Notes: generated by a model from the sequence alone, not told the origin. A DNA stretch of 54,537 nt from an uncultured Lachnospiraceae bacterium (GCA_947176065.1 CAMWPB010000028.1:1-54537); one strand, 5' to 3'. Counted from the stretch's first letter, positions 17,343 through 26,622 are shown. Numbers and translations: made by a program.

Positions 17343-17357
17343 ATTTTTTGTTACACT
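17329..17357 (+). promoter_or_regulatory. Promoter of the FabT-like gene
   Basis: TTGACT (17329-17334) and TACACT (17352-17357) are spaced 17 bp apart. The -35 box lies inside the palindromic operator. The transcript would begin near 17364, about 38 nt before the start codon. Confidence 0.65.
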
Positions 17358-17401
17358 GTTTGGAGATCAAAGAGACATGTTTGCGCAGCAGGGGAAAGGT
17401 A

Positions 17402-17839
17402 ATGGATATCAGCAATACGTTGAATGAGGTGCTGGTCAGGCTCTTCCGGGATATTAACACGCTGGAGGAGCGGGCGATCAGGACGGAGGAATATAAGGAT
17501 GTGACGGCCAACGATATGCATGTCATAGAGGCGATCGGACCGGATTGTGCCAAAAATATGACCAGTGTGGCGAGGGAACTTGAGGTCACGACGGGAACGC
17601 TGACTATAGCGGTCAATAGTCTGGTAAAAAAAGGGTATGTGGAAAGAACCAGAAGCGAAGAGGACCGGCGGGTGGTGTTGATTTCTCTTTCCGGGAAAGG
17701 GAAAAAGGCATATGTTCATCATCGACGGTTCCATGAAGAAATGATTCAGGCAGTCTTAGCCGAACTGTCAGAGGAGGAACAGAGAGCGCTCGAAAGCGCC
17801 CTCTCCAAGCTGACGCGGTTTTTCAGAGCAGCGTTGTAA
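17402..17839 (+). CDS. fabT: MarR-family regulator, FabT-like
   Basis: The 145-residue protein has the MarR winged helix with MTSVARELEVTTGTLT as recognition region and the wing KKGYVERTRSEEDRRVV. Segments such as YKDVTANDMHVIEAIG parallel FabT, the acyl-ACP-responsive repressor of fatty acid synthesis in Firmicutes. The FabT-type palindrome just upstream supports the assignment. In many Firmicutes fabT leads the fab operon; here it stands alone, with an oppositely oriented gene downstream. The start at 17402 follows AGGGGAAAGG. A general MarR regulator is the alternative. Confidence 0.75.
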   Translation: MDISNTLNEVLVRLFRDINTLEERAIRTEEYKDVTANDMHVIEAIGPDCAKNMTSVARELEVTTGTLTIAVNSLVKKGYVERTRSEEDRRVVLISLSGKGKKAYVHHRRFHEEMIQAVLAELSEEEQRALESALSKLTRFFRAAL

Positions 17840-17872
17840 GCGCGTTTCGCAGTAGTCCGGATCTGTGCGGAG

Positions 17873-17895
17873 AATGCCCGTACCTTGGGCATTTT
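17873..17895 (+). terminator. Terminator of the FabT-like gene
   Basis: AATGCCC (17873-17879) pairs with GGGCATT (17887-17893), followed by TT. It lies 33 nt after the stop codon. Confidence 0.5.
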
Positions 17896-17910
17896 CTGAC
17901 GTGAGACTTA

Positions 17911-17955
17911 GAACTTCTCCGCGAAACAGCCTTTGCTGTGAGCGGCTAGAAGTTC
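17911..17955. repeat. Palindromic intergenic element
   Basis: GAACTTCT (17911-17918) and AGAAGTTC (17948-17955) are perfect arms, with inner pairs CCGC/GCGG and ACAGC/GCTGT around CTTT. It ends 3 bp before the stop codon of the DUF885 gene and sits between two convergent genes. It may serve as their shared barrier or terminator, although it has no T run. Confidence 0.5.
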
Positions 17956-17958
17956 TTC

Positions 17959-19806
17959 TCAAGTTGCGCCAAGACGTCTCGCCAGCGTCCGATAGTCGGC
18001 GGGGCCGTTTTGCAGCAGAAAAGAATGAAAGCGGTATAAAAATGCCGTGTCGTCATAGACAGCGGTCATCTGGCCCGGTTCAGACCAGAGGACGGCTGCC
18101 TGTTTTTTTAATTCCAGAATTTCCAGATATCCCAGATAATATTTCAGATAATTGCAAGGTTCCTCCGCGATATACTGATAGAGGGCGGCCAGATTTGCGC
18201 TGTCGCTTATCCCCAGACAATAGCAGAGCTTTTGCACATCCTCGAAGGAGGCGTTGTCATAGTGGATGGCGATATCCAGAAGGGAATAAAGCCCCAGCCG
18301 GAACTGCCTGTCGAGCCGGCAGACCTGATAGTAGGCGGCGGCCTCAGGGTGGGATTCCTTAGCCAGCTCAATGGCCCGGTCGAAAGAGGCCAGTTCCACG
18401 TACATTGCCCAGCCTTCCACAAATCCGCCGTAATAGAGGACATTTCCGAGCGGCAGAATATTTTCCTGCTCCTGATATCGCTTGCTGTATACGGTCTGGT
18501 AGAGGTGGCCGGGGTAACCCTCGTGTGCCAGTGTGGTAAAGAGTGCCAGATCGTCCTCCGTATCCCGTGCATTTAAGCAGATCAGGTTATCACAGATATT
18601 GTCGATGGGCGGCATCATGTAGAAGGCGGGCGCGCTGTAGGCTTCCAGACTGGCGTCCACATACTTGATGGTGGAGCGGATGGGCGCGTTATCCCGGCCT
18701 GTAGGGATGGGCGGATACGCTTCACCGATTTCGGACTGCAGGTCGGCCAGAATTTCCTCCGGGGTCATTTCCGGCAGAAGAGACGGCGTCTCCGTGATCA
18801 TATCCTTAAGCGACGGATTTGCGGTAAGGAGCGCCAGCAGTGATTCGTAGTGAAAGCGCAGATCTCTGGCGAGAAGGCGTTTGATCTCATCCATATCGCG
18901 GTAGGAACCGGTGCGCAGGCGGACAAGCGCCCGGTAGTATTCCCGCCCGTTTTCCTGTCCGGCCAGACCGCAGGTCGTTTTCCCCGATCCTTTTAACAGG
19001 GTCAGGCCGTCTGCCAGTTGGTCGTAGGCAGGAACGACCAATGTGGTCAATAGTCTGTTGTGTTCGGATGCATACGAAGCGGCCTCTCCGGCGGTCAGGA
19101 TTTTTTTATCCACAAGCTGCTGCAGTCTTTCTTTAAAAGTAATTTCGAGAAAATGTGTGCCGTTTTCCACAGAGGAGGCATCCAGAAGTTCCGTACACTG
19201 TCTGATTACCCGGTCAGCGGTCAGGTCAGACATAAAAAGGCCGGCCTGCGCCTTTTCCTGCTCATAGACGAGAAGCCCCTCAAAATAGCCGGGAATCTGG
19301 GTAAGGATCGACAGATAGTTTTCAATGTCGGCCTTGTCGTCCAGACGGTACTCGGAAAACAAAATAGGAAGCTCTGAGGGGACGCCCGATGAGGGCGAGA
19401 GCGGCTCCGAAAAATAGGGATAAGCGGCAGTCTGGGCCGCAGCCGCAAGGTAACTGTCCAAAAGCTCGTAAAGGCGCCGGTTTTCCTCATTCAGAGCGTC
19501 GGGATCAATGGCGCTTAAATTCTTTCTTGTCAGAGACAGCGCGTACACTTCGTCTGTCGCACTGCCGGCCTGATAGACGGGCAGGGTAAGAGACGACTCA
19601 TCCACGCCGTAGGCGGACGGATTGTCTATGGTATAGTGGAAATGAATGGGATTTGCCTGTATCTCCTCTAAGAAAAAGGCCTGGGCAAAAGCGCGGAATT
19701 TTGAGTCCTGATGCGTGCGGCCGTACCAATACAGCGTCAGGATGCTCAAAGCGGTAAACAGAATCAGCACAAAAGTCCATTGTCGGGAAGAAAGAGAACG
19801 TTTCAA
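17959..19806 (-). CDS. DUF885 family, putative membrane-anchored metallopeptidase
   Basis: One N-terminal membrane helix (WTFVLILFTALSILTLYW) is followed by a long helical extracytoplasmic domain. The conserved DUF885 motif LAHEGYPGHLYQ lies near residue 425-435 and resembles a zinc-binding HExxxxH site. Later segments GGFVEGWAMYVE and CRLDRQFRLGLYSLLDIAIHY are typical of this family. Members are thought to be zinc peptidases related to gluzincins, but substrates are not established. The start is a TTG at 19806 with AGGTG five bases upstream. The product has 615 residues, the usual family length. Confidence 0.8.
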   Translation of the reverse strand: MKRSLSSRQWTFVLILFTALSILTLYWYGRTHQDSKFRAFAQAFFLEEIQANPIHFHYTIDNPSAYGVDESSLTLPVYQAGSATDEVYALSLTRKNLSAIDPDALNEENRRLYELLDSYLAAAAQTAAYPYFSEPLSPSSGVPSELPILFSEYRLDDKADIENYLSILTQIPGYFEGLLVYEQEKAQAGLFMSDLTADRVIRQCTELLDASSVENGTHFLEITFKERLQQLVDKKILTAGEAASYASEHNRLLTTLVVPAYDQLADGLTLLKGSGKTTCGLAGQENGREYYRALVRLRTGSYRDMDEIKRLLARDLRFHYESLLALLTANPSLKDMITETPSLLPEMTPEEILADLQSEIGEAYPPIPTGRDNAPIRSTIKYVDASLEAYSAPAFYMMPPIDNICDNLICLNARDTEDDLALFTTLAHEGYPGHLYQTVYSKRYQEQENILPLGNVLYYGGFVEGWAMYVELASFDRAIELAKESHPEAAAYYQVCRLDRQFRLGLYSLLDIAIHYDNASFEDVQKLCYCLGISDSANLAALYQYIAEEPCNYLKYYLGYLEILELKKQAAVLWSEPGQMTAVYDDTAFLYRFHSFLLQNGPADYRTLARRLGAT

Positions 19807-19867
19807 GGGAACACCTGCAGAAAAGGATTTGTATTACTATATGAAAGAATGGTATAAATAATGACCA

Positions 19868-20025
19868 ACAGTTCAGCTCACGCCATTCGCAAAACGCGCC
19901 TTCAGCGCTTCCCGCTGCTTCGCAGCTTCTTTTGCTCATAAAAAGGCGTTCCCTCAGACCGATATCTGTCTGTCAAATTCGTGCAAGCACGATTTGTCCG
20001 TCCAGATACGGTCTGGCCGAACTGT
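19868..20025. repeat. Long compound inverted repeat between DUF885 and cyclase genes
   Basis: Outer arms ACAGTTC (19868-19874) and GAACTGT (20019-20025) enclose a second hairpin. In it AGACCGATATCTG (19956-19968) pairs with CAGATACGGTCT (20003-20014), and CAAATTCGTGC pairs with GCACGATTTG around AA. The left side, with TTCAGCTCACGCC and CGCAAAACGCGCC, resembles the complement of the repeat at 12696-12741. It accounts for most of the 224-bp gap 19807-20030, which has no gene. Confidence 0.55.
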
Positions 20026-20030
20026 AACGG

Positions 20031-21134
20031 CTAGAAAACGATCCGGTCGCGCCCGCCTTCCTTGCCGATATATAGTTTTTCGTCCGCTTCTTTCAGAAGC
20101 GTGGTGATATCGCTGTGATAGTCGTACTCCACCAGTCCGTAGGTGAGGGAAACGGTAAAGGTCTCAAAACCGCCGTCAAAGGTGAGTTCCCGGATTTTCT
20201 GCCGGAGCGTTTCCAGTGCGGTGCTTGCCTCGTCTCCGTTTAAGCGGGGGAAAATCAGCAGAAATTCCTCGCCGCCCCAGCGGGAAATAAAGGTGTCGGG
20301 CGGCAGTCTTTTCTGGAAGGTTTCTGAAATTTTTTTCAGAACCACGTCGCCCACATCATGTCCGTAAGTATCGTTAACCCGCTTAAAATGGTCAATATCG
20401 CACAGACAGATACTGATCTGCGTTTCGGCGGCTTTGAGAAGGTTCTCCAGATATTCCATCGTACGCCGGCGGTTATAAAGCCCGGTCAGTGTGTCGGTGT
20501 TGGCCTGTTTCACCAGTTTTCTGTTATACTCGATCAGCTTGCCCTCCATCTCCTGCGTGGTGGAGCTGAAGAGATAGGAAACCAGCCCCAGAGAAAGGAA
20601 TATGAAGAACGTATTTACCATCTGCAGGGCATTGATCAATGTATCGCTGAGAAGGATGGCCGGCTCATGAGAGCGGCAGTAAGAAAACAGGAACAGGCGC
20701 AGTATAAACAGAGCGGCGGCATAGAGAATTTTAGCCGGCGCGTGTCTGTATTTACAAAAGAAAACAAAAACCAGAAGTACCACTAAAAAATGCTGTATGC
20801 CAATATCCCAGCCGAAGCAGTAGACATTCATACAGGACCAGAACAGAATACATACATTTAGAATGCAGTATGATACAAAAGTGGTCCACCGGTATGAAAA
20901 TACAAAAACGGCCAGAAACAAAACGGGAGAACACACTGAAAATGCCAGCGCGCCTGTATGTGCAGCGACGGAAACAAGCACGCAGCACACCAGAGAGTGA
21001 ACCAGCATGGAGAGCGTCAGGAAGCGAACCACGGCGATCAGCTTGGCGGATTCGTTCTGCTTCCCGGTATCCCGGCAGATATTTTCATAAATTGTAGCGA
21101 AAACGGAATTTTCTTTCATTTCTACTTCTTTCAT
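20031..21134 (-). CDS. Diguanylate cyclase with multi-helix membrane sensor
   Basis: About six membrane helices fill residues 1-200. A GGDEF domain follows, beginning DTLTGLYNRRRTMEYL and carrying the active-site motif GGEEF in RWGGEEFLLIFP near residue 284. It should make cyclic di-GMP from two GTP at the membrane. No RxxD inhibitory site is visible just upstream of GGEEF. There are two possible starts, 21134 and 21119, and neither has a strong binding site. No EAL partner or c-di-GMP riboswitch was recognised in the window. Confidence 0.88.
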   Translation of the reverse strand: MKEVEMKENSVFATIYENICRDTGKQNESAKLIAVVRFLTLSMLVHSLVCCVLVSVAAHTGALAFSVCSPVLFLAVFVFSYRWTTFVSYCILNVCILFWSCMNVYCFGWDIGIQHFLVVLLVFVFFCKYRHAPAKILYAAALFILRLFLFSYCRSHEPAILLSDTLINALQMVNTFFIFLSLGLVSYLFSSTTQEMEGKLIEYNRKLVKQANTDTLTGLYNRRRTMEYLENLLKAAETQISICLCDIDHFKRVNDTYGHDVGDVVLKKISETFQKRLPPDTFISRWGGEEFLLIFPRLNGDEASTALETLRQKIRELTFDGGFETFTVSLTYGLVEYDYHSDITTLLKEADEKLYIGKEGGRDRIVF

Positions 21135-21301
21135 CAGGACTATTCAAAAATTGACATACTTCCCTAGTATAATTTTTAAGAAAGCATACTTAAAGATATA
21201 ATACACCCTTACGGGCAATATTGCAAACCCGCATTTATTAAAAAATGAATTTATCTTTTGCCGAAAAATTGGTAAAATGGATAGATAAAGGAGAAGCGTG
21301 T

Positions 21302-22774
21302 ATGCAGCCTGCAAAAGTCAAGTATTCCATCAAGTATAAGCTGATTCTTCTGTCAGTCGTGGTAGCCGTGCCCTTTCTGGTGATGGTGTTATATCTGCTC
21401 TATGCCCTGCATAACTACAGCAGCGCCTATGATGCGATAGTAGGGAATCTGACGGTGGCGAATAACTATAACCTGAATTTTAAGGAGGAGATGGACGAGA
21501 GTCTCTACAAGCTGGTGGTGGGCTTCGTTACCTTTGACACTGTGGGAAACGACGGGAGCCTTGTTGATCCGTACGAGCATCTGGACGAGCTGCGTAATGA
21601 GTTCAATAACCTTATGCGCATTACCACGGATGATGAGAGCCGCGTCAGACTGCAGATTCTTCTGCGTAACATCGATACGCTGGAGGACCGCGTGGATGAT
21701 ATACGGACGAATCTGGAAACGGACGCCGGGTATGATACCAATATTGAGATGCTTGACAATAATATCTATATCCTGACGGAGCTGATTCAGGATAATATTC
21801 AGGCTTATATTTATTATCAGACGAAAAGCATGGAGTACCTGACGAACCAGCTGAACGTGAGGGTACACAGCTTTACCATTTTCTGCGGCGTACTGCTTGC
21901 GCTGCTAGTCCTGATGGTGGCTGTTCTGATCGTGATGATCGTGACGGATATCATCAGGCCGATCAGGGCGCTTTCCAGAGTGACGGAGCAGGTGGCGGAG
22001 GGGGACTTCTCGGCCAGGGCGCGGGTGGAGACGCAGGATGAGGTGGCGGTTCTGGCGGACAGCGTAAACCTGATGACAGAAAGTCTGGAAGGGCTTGTGT
22101 CGAAGATCAAGGAGGATGAGCGGAAGATGCGCAAGGCGGATCTTCGGCTTTTGCAGGAACAGATCAACCCGCATTTCCTCTATAATACGCTGGACACCAT
22201 CGTCTGGCTGATCGAGGGCAACGATTCCGACAAGGCGGTGAACATGGTCATGTCGCTGTCGGAATTTTTCAGGCTGGTCTTAAGCAAGGGAAAGGAATAT
22301 ATTACCATTCAGGAGGAAGAGCTTCATATTAAAAGTTATCTTGAGATCCAGCAGGTGCGTTACCGGGATATTCTGGAGTATCGGATTGAGATTGATCCCG
22401 CGCTTTATCAATATCAGATTTTGAAGCTGACCATTCAGCCGCTGGTGGAAAATTCTCTTTATCACGGCATCAAATACAAGCGGGCAAAGGGCAGTATCAT
22501 CGTGACGGGGCAGCTGGAAGGGGATCAGATCAGGCTCCGGGTAGCGGACGACGGTGTCGGCATGGAGGAGAAGGAGCTGCATAAACTGCAGAAAGAAATT
22601 GAGAAACCCTGCAAGGAGACGGAGAAGGGCTTCGGACTTGCCAACGTCAATGAGAGAATCCGTATGAATTTCGGCGCGGAATACGGCATGAAGATCGAAT
22701 CTGTCAAAGGGAAAGGCACATGCGTGGAGATCGTGATTCCTGCAGTGCCCTATGCGGCGGAAAGGGAGGATTAG
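21302..22774 (+). CDS. YesM/LytS-type sensor histidine kinase
   Basis: Two membrane helices flank an extracytoplasmic domain of about 140 residues that is rich in Asp and Leu. They are followed by a HAMP linker (DIIRPIRALSRVTEQVAEGDF) and a His_kinase domain with the phospho-acceptor His near residue 290 in EQINPHFLYNTLD. A HATPase domain with VADDGVGM and FGLANVNERI completes it. The start at 21302 is fixed by AAGGAG; the frame is open back to 21245. It is the first gene of a three-gene set with a membrane sugar-binding protein and a YesN-type regulator. By analogy with XylFII-LytS-YesN, it should be activated by the binding protein. Confidence 0.88.
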   Translation: MQPAKVKYSIKYKLILLSVVVAVPFLVMVLYLLYALHNYSSAYDAIVGNLTVANNYNLNFKEEMDESLYKLVVGFVTFDTVGNDGSLVDPYEHLDELRNEFNNLMRITTDDESRVRLQILLRNIDTLEDRVDDIRTNLETDAGYDTNIEMLDNNIYILTELIQDNIQAYIYYQTKSMEYLTNQLNVRVHSFTIFCGVLLALLVLMVAVLIVMIVTDIIRPIRALSRVTEQVAEGDFSARARVETQDEVAVLADSVNLMTESLEGLVSKIKEDERKMRKADLRLLQEQINPHFLYNTLDTIVWLIEGNDSDKAVNMVMSLSEFFRLVLSKGKEYITIQEEELHIKSYLEIQQVRYRDILEYRIEIDPALYQYQILKLTIQPLVENSLYHGIKYKRAKGSIIVTGQLEGDQIRLRVADDGVGMEEKELHKLQKEIEKPCKETEKGFGLANVNERIRMNFGAEYGMKIESVKGKGTCVEIVIPAVPYAAERED

Positions 22775-22775
22775 C

Positions 22776-23801
22776 GTGTTTCGGAAAAGATCTTACAGTT
22801 TGACCGTGGTCGGGCTGCTTCTTTTGATGACTATGGCTCTTCTGCTTTACGGCAGCAGGCTTTTTACGGATATTGAGGAGGAGGCCCATATCACACAGGA
22901 GAACCGGATCGTAGTGGGCGTGTCGCAGCTCGGCAGCGAATCCGGGTGGCGGACGGCCAATACAGAATCGGTACAGAGGACGTTTACACAGCAAAACGGC
23001 TATTTTTTGATTTATCACAACGCAAGACAGAAGCAGGAAAACCAGTTAAAAGCGATCCGCAGCTTTATTTCCCAGCGGGTGGACTACATTATTTTTTCTC
23101 CCGTGGTAGAGACGGGCTGGGAGACGGTGCTGCAGGAGGCGAAGCAGGCGGGAATCCCCGTGATCCTTATGGACCGTAATGTGGACGTGGAGGACGAGAG
23201 CCTCTATGTGACCTGCGTGGGCAGTGATTTTGTGGAGGAAGGCGAGAAGGCCGGACGCTGGCTGGAAGGGGAACTTGTCAGACAGAGGAGATCCGCGCAG
23301 TCCGTCAATATCGTGATACTGACGGGAACGGAGGGCTCGTCCTCCCAGATCGGACGGTCGGCCGGGTTTGCTACAGTGGCTGCCAGACATGCCAACTGGA
23401 ATATTCTGGAGGAGAAATGCGCGGAATTTACTTCCACGAAAGGAAAGGAAGTGATGAAAGGCTTTCTGCGCAGATACCCGGATATCGACGTGGTGGTTTC
23501 CCAGAATGACGATATGACCTTCGGCGCGATCGAGGCGATCGAAGAGTCGGGCCGCAAGGTGGGCGTAAACGGCGATATTATGATTCTTTCCTTTGATGCG
23601 GTGCGGGGTGCGCTCGACATGGTGGCGGACGGTGTGATTAACGTGGATATCGAGTGTAACCCGAATCAGGGTGAGTACCTTCTCCAGGTGATAGACATGC
23701 TGGAGGCGGACGAGGCGGTTGAGAAAAAGTATTATGTGGAAGAGGATGTTTTTACCATAGAGAATGTAACGCAGGAAGTTTTGCAGGAGAGAACCTATTA
23801 A
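22776..23801 (+). CDS. Membrane-anchored periplasmic-type sugar-binding sensor protein
   Basis: A GTG start at 22776, one base after the kinase stop and behind GGAGG, begins an uncleaved signal anchor (LTVVGLLLLMTMALLLYG). A Peripla_BP_4 domain follows, opening VVGVSQLGSESGWRTANTES, the YtfQ-like signature. It closely resembles the transport binding protein encoded at 27037 but lacks a lipobox. The frame is open back to 22752, but that start overlaps the kinase gene and lacks a binding site. Its place between kinase and regulator indicates a sensing rather than transport role, as known for XylFII. Confidence 0.82.
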   Translation: MFRKRSYSLTVVGLLLLMTMALLLYGSRLFTDIEEEAHITQENRIVVGVSQLGSESGWRTANTESVQRTFTQQNGYFLIYHNARQKQENQLKAIRSFISQRVDYIIFSPVVETGWETVLQEAKQAGIPVILMDRNVDVEDESLYVTCVGSDFVEEGEKAGRWLEGELVRQRRSAQSVNIVILTGTEGSSSQIGRSAGFATVAARHANWNILEEKCAEFTSTKGKEVMKGFLRRYPDIDVVVSQNDDMTFGAIEAIEESGRKVGVNGDIMILSFDAVRGALDMVADGVINVDIECNPNQGEYLLQVIDMLEADEAVEKKYYVEEDVFTIENVTQEVLQERTY

Positions 23802-23887
23802 CGGCGGTAAAATGCAGGCAGCCCCGGAATAGAAGTAAGATTGAAAATTCTCAATCGCAATCCGGGGTTCTGACGTGGAGGATTCAT

Positions 23888-25516
23888 ATGCTGAAAGTTT
23901 TTTTGGTGGAAGATGAGAGTATTGTCCGGGAGGGGCTGCGGGATAACATTCCGTGGCAGCAGTACGGCTATGAGTTTGTGGGGGAGGCCAGCGACGGGGA
24001 GATGGCGCTGCCGCTCATTCAGAAGACAAGACCCGATGTTCTTCTTACGGATATCAAAATGCCCTTTATGGACGGTTTGTCCCTGAGCCGTCTTGTGCAT
24101 CAGGAATTTCCTGACATGAAGATTATCATTATCAGCGGTTATGACGATTTTGAGTATGCCCGCGGCGCGATACTGGTCGGGGCGGAGCAGTATCTTTTGA
24201 AGCCCATTACCAGAGCGGCCATGCAGAAGGTATTGGCGGAGCTTAAGACAAAAATTGAGACGGAGCGGGAACAGAAGACCTATCAGGAAAAGTTTCAGAA
24301 CGAGGTCAGAGAATACGAGCAGTTTTCCCGCACGGATTTCTTTGTCAAGGTGTTTGAGGGGCGTATGCCGGTACAGGATATTTATGAGGAGGCGGCCAAG
24401 CTGTCTTTGAAAATAAATGCGCCCTGTTACAATATTCTGTTGTTCAATTTACAGGAAAAGCGCACCGGGGAAAATTGGGGGACGGAATCCGAGGGCTTCG
24501 CCAGAAAACGGGAGGAGCTTCTGCATTATTTTATACGTTACCCGGAAAATCTGGTTTTTCGGTGGAATGTGAATACGTACGGCGTGCTGATTAAGGGAAG
24601 CCCCGCGCAGATGCAGGAGCTGGGCGCCAGGTGCCTTGAAAATGTGGACCGTATCTGTCATCCGGCGCAAGAGGTTCTGGACTGGTATGTAGCTCTGGGC
24701 GAACCGGTGGAGAGGCTGAGTATGCTGGCCGAATGTTACAGCAAGGTGAACCATATTTTTGCCTATCGTTTTCTGATGCCGCAGATACATGTCTTTACCA
24801 AAGAGACGATGGGCCGGAATTTGCCGGAAAAAGAGGAGAGTGGCAGAATCAGGGATATTGACCCGGCGAAGATGGATGTGGAGCTGATCCGGGATTTTCT
24901 GCTGCAGGGCGTGCGGGATGAGATTACGGATTTTGTGGAGAACTATCTGCTGGCGGTGGGTGAGGCGCTGCAGTCGGCCATGTTCCGCAATTATCTGACG
25001 CTGCACGTTTACTTTGCGGCGGTTTCCTATGTGGAGTCCCTTGGCTGTGATAAGGAGGAGCTTTTACAGCTTATGAGCGACGATGGACTGACACCGGAGG
25101 GACAGTACGATGTGGATGCGCTGCCGGATTATCTTTGCGGCCTGATCGAGAAGGCCATGGAGCTTCGCGACAGGGAGTCGGACAACCAGAGCAGGCGCAT
25201 TTTGAAGAAAGCGCTTTCTTATATAGAAGAAAACTATTCGCAGGAGTCCCTTTCCCTAAACTCCGTGGCGGGTGAAGTCAATGTCAGTGCCAACTATTTC
25301 AGCGCGATTTTTTCGCAGGCCATGCAGGTGACCTTTGTGGAATATGTGACGGGCAAACGTATGGACAAGGCGAAAAAACTCCTGCGCCAGACCCAGATGC
25401 ACACCGGGGAAATTGCCATGGAGGTCGGCTACAAGGACCCGCACTATTTCAGCTTTGTTTTCAAAAAGACGCAGGGCTGCACGCCGAGGGAGTACAGGGC
25501 CGGCGGAAAGGCCTGA
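23888..25516 (+). CDS. YesN-type response regulator with AraC domain
   Basis: The receiver domain has Asp55 in VLLTDIKMPFMDG and the conserved Lys in LLKPITRAAM. A middle region of about 290 residues of unknown fold follows. The C-terminal AraC/XylS DNA-binding domain spans the last 100 residues (SLNSVAGEVNVSANYFSAIF and AMEVGYKDPHYFSFVFKK). GGAGG six bases upstream fixes the start. It is the output of the upstream kinase and binding-protein pair, and its likely target is the importer operon starting at 27037. Confidence 0.88.
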   Translation: MLKVFLVEDESIVREGLRDNIPWQQYGYEFVGEASDGEMALPLIQKTRPDVLLTDIKMPFMDGLSLSRLVHQEFPDMKIIIISGYDDFEYARGAILVGAEQYLLKPITRAAMQKVLAELKTKIETEREQKTYQEKFQNEVREYEQFSRTDFFVKVFEGRMPVQDIYEEAAKLSLKINAPCYNILLFNLQEKRTGENWGTESEGFARKREELLHYFIRYPENLVFRWNVNTYGVLIKGSPAQMQELGARCLENVDRICHPAQEVLDWYVALGEPVERLSMLAECYSKVNHIFAYRFLMPQIHVFTKETMGRNLPEKEESGRIRDIDPAKMDVELIRDFLLQGVRDEITDFVENYLLAVGEALQSAMFRNYLTLHVYFAAVSYVESLGCDKEELLQLMSDDGLTPEGQYDVDALPDYLCGLIEKAMELRDRESDNQSRRILKKALSYIEENYSQESLSLNSVAGEVNVSANYFSAIFSQAMQVTFVEYVTGKRMDKAKKLLRQTQMHTGEIAMEVGYKDPHYFSFVFKKTQGCTPREYRAGGKA

Positions 25517-25545
25517 GAAAATACCAGTGCGGGCGCCGACGGAAG

Positions 25546-26622
25546 TCAGGCGGGCCCGTCGCTTTCCTTCCGCACAAGCTCCCATGGGATTTCCTGGGAG
25601 ACAACGGGAATGCCCTGCAGCATCTGTATCATGGTTTCCGCCACGCATCCGCCCATCTCGTGGGGCCGGTGCGTCAGGGTGGTGATACGGACTTTGCTCA
25701 ATTCGCTTAAGTAGCTGTTGTCGAAGCAGACCACAGAAACATCGCGGGGAACACGGATACCGGCGTAGGACAGCTCTTTGATGAGCCAGTATGCAATTTC
25801 GTCGTTGTAGCAGATGACGGCGGTGCAGCCGGAAAGGTGTTCTTTGATATAGGCGGCAAGGAAACGGCTGTCCTGCTTTTTCTCCAGCTTTTCGATATCG
25901 GAGCTGTGAAACCAGCCGATGTTTTTGTCGGAAAACGCCACATTCTGATCGCGCAGACAGCAGAATGCGCCCAGATAACGTTCCGGTCCCTGCTTGTCAT
26001 CCGACTTAAAGAGGCCTGCGATGCGGGTATGCCCCAGCTCGGTCAGATGGTTGGCCAAAAGGTAGCCGCCATAATAGTTGTCGTCCTTGATACAGATCTC
26101 GTCCGGGAGGGCGTCATATTTATTGTGAAGAAACAGAAGCTGTGTCTCGGAGGCTTTCAGCTTTTCATAAAGATCGGTATTGGGTGTGGGAAGCGCGCTC
26201 TTCGAGCCTTCCACGATGATGCCGCGCGGCCGGTCTTCCAGCAGGGAGAGCAGGATTTGTCTTTCCCTGGAGGTGTCGTTCTCTGTGGGATGCACCTCCA
26301 GCTGATAGCCTTTGGAGGCGAGAGTTGCGCGGATGTCGGTGAGCAGATGAGGGTAAATATACTCCTGACTGCTGGCGATCAGGATGGGAATGACATTCCG
26401 TCCCGCCTCCGGAGACAGTCCCGTGGCATGGGAGCCGCTTCCACGGCGGCTTTCAATCAGCCCCTGACTTTTGAGGAGAGAGAGGGCTGCCCGCACGGTC
26501 TGCCGGCTGACCTGATACTGCTCGGCTATGGCCGTTTCGGTGGGAAGCGCGGTGATCCCCTGTTTTAAATTTTGGGAAATCAGTTCGGTAAGCTGTTTCG
26601 AAAGTGTTTCGTACTTGTTCAT
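25546..26622 (-). CDS. GntR/LacI chimeric repressor, AraR family
   Basis: A GntR-type winged helix (ALPTETAIAEQYQVSRQTVRAALSLL) is joined to a LacI-type ligand-binding domain. That domain includes IIVEGSKSALP, ICIKDDNYYGGYL, AVICYNDEIAYWLI and VSVVCFDNSYLSEL. This chimeric layout defines AraR of Bacillus subtilis. Specificity here is not proven: a second AraR-like protein (42852) sits in the arabinose locus and is the better candidate for true AraR. This one is divergent from the YtfQ-like importer and probably controls it. The start at 26622 is preferred over a GTG at 26649 because AAAGGAG precedes it. Confidence 0.8.
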   Translation of the reverse strand: MNKYETLSKQLTELISQNLKQGITALPTETAIAEQYQVSRQTVRAALSLLKSQGLIESRRGSGSHATGLSPEAGRNVIPILIASSQEYIYPHLLTDIRATLASKGYQLEVHPTENDTSRERQILLSLLEDRPRGIIVEGSKSALPTPNTDLYEKLKASETQLLFLHNKYDALPDEICIKDDNYYGGYLLANHLTELGHTRIAGLFKSDDKQGPERYLGAFCCLRDQNVAFSDKNIGWFHSSDIEKLEKKQDSRFLAAYIKEHLSGCTAVICYNDEIAYWLIKELSYAGIRVPRDVSVVCFDNSYLSELSKVRITTLTHRPHEMGGCVAETMIQMLQGIPVVSQEIPWELVRKESDGPA

